From Rhodospirillaceae bacterium (GTDB lineage: Bacteria > Pseudomonadota > Alphaproteobacteria > SP197): a stretch of 64,000 bases of DNA. Under the pieces are notes generated by a model. That model had not been told where the DNA came from. It saw nothing but the letters and a program-made list of their open reading frames with translations, and did not search any database. Of this stretch, positions 62,103 through 64,000 are shown in pieces. Location: assembly GCA_002722885.1 (NCBI GenBank), contig PBNE01000013.1:226831-290830 (forward strand), written 5' to 3'. Positions within the stretch are counted from its first letter, which is position 1. Each line of letters begins with the position of its first letter. The translations under genes were made by a program, and so were the position numbers.

Positions 62103-62330
62103 GGCGTGGCTTCCTCGATCAGCCAGTCGTGGGCCGCCTTGAGGGCGGGCCGCGCAGGGCACGGCGCGGATAGATCATGTAATAGACTCGTTGCAGTGCA
62201 ACGGCGAGGTCGAAGGGCTGGACTAGCCGACTGGCGACCAGATCGTCTTCGATGAAGCGCAGGTGGCCGAGTGCCACGCCCTGGCCGGTGTGTCTGATGA
62301 CATGCCGGCTCTCTTTGTGCGGACAGAAGC
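62103..62330 (-). pseudogene. C-terminal remnant of a LysR-type regulator
   Basis: Minus strand reads RHTGQGVALGHLRFIEDDLV, ASRLVQPFDLAV, YYMIYPRRALR: the end of a LysR effector domain. A one-base shift near 62150 is needed to reach KAAHDWLIEEATP, whose TGA overlaps the synthetase ATG. The DNA-binding half is absent. The intact regulator presumably controlled the synthetase/dehydratase pair. Confidence 0.6.
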
Positions 62331-62469
62331 GGAAAAGTCGTGTGTCAGGGCGAAATAGTGACGATGGGCGCTAGGCGCGGACGCAAGGTTTTGACATGAT
62401 TCAAATCTAGGGATGAGAGGCAAGGGGCGTGAATGGCATCACGGACCCCTTTCGACGGGAGTTTGGACC

Positions 62470-63537
62470 ATGGCTAGGCAGGAAATGAGCGTGTCGCGGC
62501 GCACCATGTTGGCCATGGGCGCGGGCGGTCTTGCCCTGTCCGCACTTCCCGGTCTTGCCGGCGCCCAGGAGATGACCTTCTTCCGCATTGCGACCGGCGG
62601 CACGGCGGGGACCTACTATCCCGTCGGCGCGTTGATCGCGAATGTGATTTCGAACCCACCGGGTTCGCGTCCCTGTGACGAAGGCGGAAGCTGCGGCGTT
62701 CCGGGCCTGGTGGCTGCGGCACAGTCGTCCGAGGGCTCGGTTGCCAATGTCGAGGCCATTTCGGCCGGCCATGTCGAGTCGGGTTTCTGTCAGTCCGATG
62801 TCGTGTTCTGGGCCTATAACGGGTCAGGCATCTTTCAGGGGTCGGAACCGCGTCGCAACCTGCGGCTGATCGGTAGCCTCTATCCCGAGGTGGTGCAGAT
62901 CGTGGTCCGCCATAACTCCGGGATCGCCTCGATCCCCGATATGGCCGGCAAACGCATTTCGCTCGATGTCGAAGGGTCTGGCACCCTGGTCGATGCCCGT
63001 ATCATTCTGGAATCCTATGGTCTGACTGACGATGATCTGATGGCCGAGTACATCCAGCATGTTTCGGCCGTGACCAAGTTTCGCGAAGGCGAACTCGACG
63101 GTTTCTTTATCATTGCGGGATATCCGACCAACTCTGTCTTCGATCTTATTGAAGAGGGGCTGGCTGATCTTCTGCCGATCCCCGATCAGGATGCTCTGGG
63201 TCTTCTGACGGATAATCCGTTCTTCTCGCTGTCGGTGGTGCCGGAAGGAACTTATCCCGGAACACTCTATGTCCCGACACTGGCGATCGGTGCGCAGTGG
63301 ATTGTGACGCCGGAGCTGCCCGACGAGCTGGTCTATGGTATCACCCAGTCGCTGTGGCACGACAACAGCCGTGCCCTGCTGGATTCAGGTCACCCCGCCG
63401 CGCAACAGCTCAAGCTGTCGAACGCCCTGCTCGGTGCGTCGATCCCGCTTCATCCCGGGGCACGGGCCTATTACGAGGAGGTCGGCCTCGACCTCTCTCA
63501 TGTGCCGCTGCCGGACGATGACGAGGGTGCCGTCTAG
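62470..63537 (+). CDS. TAXI-family TRAP transporter solute-binding protein
   Basis: 355 residues from the ATG at 62470. A twin-arginine-type signal (SRRTMLAMGAGGLALSALPG) is followed by the TAXI core: FFRIATGGTAGTYYPVGALI, CDEGGSCGVPGLVAAAQSSE, SGFCQSDVVFWAYNGSGIFQ, MAGKRISLDVEGSGTLVDAR. It binds small acids for a TRAP membrane pair, but no DctQ/DctM gene is in the window, so it is an orphan here. Confidence 0.9.
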   Translation: MARQEMSVSRRTMLAMGAGGLALSALPGLAGAQEMTFFRIATGGTAGTYYPVGALIANVISNPPGSRPCDEGGSCGVPGLVAAAQSSEGSVANVEAISAGHVESGFCQSDVVFWAYNGSGIFQGSEPRRNLRLIGSLYPEVVQIVVRHNSGIASIPDMAGKRISLDVEGSGTLVDARIILESYGLTDDDLMAEYIQHVSAVTKFREGELDGFFIIAGYPTNSVFDLIEEGLADLLPIPDQDALGLLTDNPFFSLSVVPEGTYPGTLYVPTLAIGAQWIVTPELPDELVYGITQSLWHDNSRALLDSGHPAAQQLKLSNALLGASIPLHPGARAYYEEVGLDLSHVPLPDDDEGAV

Positions 63538-63543
63538 GCTCTC

Positions 63544-64000
63544 TCAGTATCCACGGTTGAGATCAGCGACATTCGTAAACGATTCGCCCGCCTTCATGCG
63601 TAGGTAATTGTCGGCGATCTGTGGGGCGCAGGTGCGCGCAATCGTGAAGGCCGCGATATGCGGGAAGGTCATGATCTTCGGGTGATGCCACAAGGGGTGA
63701 TCATCGGGCATTGGTTCGGTGCGCTGAACATCGAGCGACGCGCCTGCGAGATGGCCGCTGTCGATGGCTGCGATCAGGTCGCTATCGACGATGTGATGAC
63801 CACGGGCCGCGTTGACGATAAAGGCGCCGCGCTTCATCCAGCCGAAGCTCCGGGCCTTCAGGATGTCCCGCGTTTCCGGCGTGAGAGGCAGCAGGCAGAT
63901 CACGACATCACAGGGCGCTAGGAATTCCTCCAACTGATCGCTGCCGTGGAAACAGGTGACGTCCTCGATGGTCTTCTGCGTCCGGCTCCAGCCACGCACC
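63544..64000 (-). CDS. 2-hydroxyacid dehydrogenase (glyoxylate/hydroxypyruvate-reductase-like), partial
   Basis: The window cuts off the 5' part. The visible 150 residues are the NAD-binding domain and C-terminus of a GhrA-type enzyme: FLAPCDVVICLLPLTPETRD, RGAFIVNAARGHHIVDSDLI, catalytic Arg in NAARG, Glu in RTEPMPDDHPLWHHP and His in MTFPHIAAFT. Reduces glyoxylate/hydroxypyruvate-type acids. Convergent with the TAXI gene. Confidence 0.85.
   Translation of the reverse strand, partial: VRGWSRTQKTIEDVTCFHGSDQLEEFLAPCDVVICLLPLTPETRDILKARSFGWMKRGAFIVNAARGHHIVDSDLIAAIDSGHLAGASLDVQRTEPMPDDHPLWHHPKIMTFPHIAAFTIARTCAPQIADNYLRMKAGESFTNVADLNRGY

Noticed and set aside
1-64000. CRISPR arrays, rRNA genes, phage structural genes, toxin-antitoxin or defence systems
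   Set aside because: No regularly spaced repeats, rRNA signatures or recognisable cas, restriction or phage morphogenesis genes were seen.

Overview
The window looks like chromosomal DNA from a high-GC alphaproteobacterium, probably a marine or soil Rhodospirillales-like heterotroph. The evidence is an adjacent RpoE/ChrR (ECF sigma plus cupin anti-sigma) pair, a CFA-synthase/DUF1365/DUF3833 lipid cluster of the kind known from alphaproteobacteria, TRAP-TAXI and Rieske/TauD/PhyH dioxygenase genes, and general codon use. The taxonomic call is an inference, since there is no rRNA or housekeeping gene in the window.

Layout. 0-5.2 kb: a broken TlpA-like gene, a cupin, a glutathione S-transferase, a Rieske oxygenase with a damaged 3' end, a molybdopterin oxidoreductase and a truncated serine-hydrolase start. 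5.2-5.9 kb: a chimeric tRNA-Arg(CCT) and a truncated foreign gene, which read as an integration scar. 5.75-16.1 kb: a tight, all-minus, seven-gene redox operon. In transcription order it encodes a tetraheme cytochrome c, a double cyclic-nucleotide-binding/4x[4Fe-4S] protein, a b-type membrane cytochrome, a decaheme cytochrome with a duplicated cytoplasmic four-cysteine motif, a pentaheme cytochrome, an outer-membrane barrel and a membrane-anchored flavin/[2Fe-2S] reductase. With 19 predicted c-hemes this is the best candidate for an undescribed system: a possible cytoplasm-to-cell-surface electron conduit with cNMP control. An IS-end remnant lies just beyond its promoter side.

16.3-25.7 kb: three small ORFs, then an rpoE-chrR-glutathione peroxidase operon facing a lipid-modification operon (FAD oxidoreductase, DUF1365, DUF6134-like, SDR, SnoaL), with a convergent DUF3833/CFA-synthase pair. 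A TGATCC-N18-TAAATA promoter-like site precedes rpoE. This resembles the singlet-oxygen/furan-fatty-acid regulon of Rhodobacter. 25.7-27.5 kb: an AT-richer lipoprotein hydrolase and an integrase stub, probably a decayed island. 27.5-31.7 kb: two luciferase-like flavin oxidoreductases, an SDR, and a rearranged junction holding an IS3-type orfA fragment.

31.7-64 kb: a catabolic region for amines, peptides and acids: agmatine deiminase, agmatinase, gamma-glutamyltransferase, C69 peptidase, CocE hydrolase, a Rieske oxygenase, TauD and PhyH dioxygenases, a dimethylglycine-dehydrogenase-like enzyme, an enolase-superfamily dehydratase, HutD, an NDP-forming acyl-CoA synthetase with a MaoC-like dehydratase, and a TAXI solute-binding protein. 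It is studded with broken genes (TauD, cytochrome c, sugar-type MFS, amino-acid permease, FAD oxidoreductase, EAL, LysR and 2-hydroxyacid dehydrogenase fragments). Several carry both nonsense and frameshift changes, so the region is either actively decaying or contains sequence errors. I count at least fifteen interrupted or truncated genes in 64 kb.
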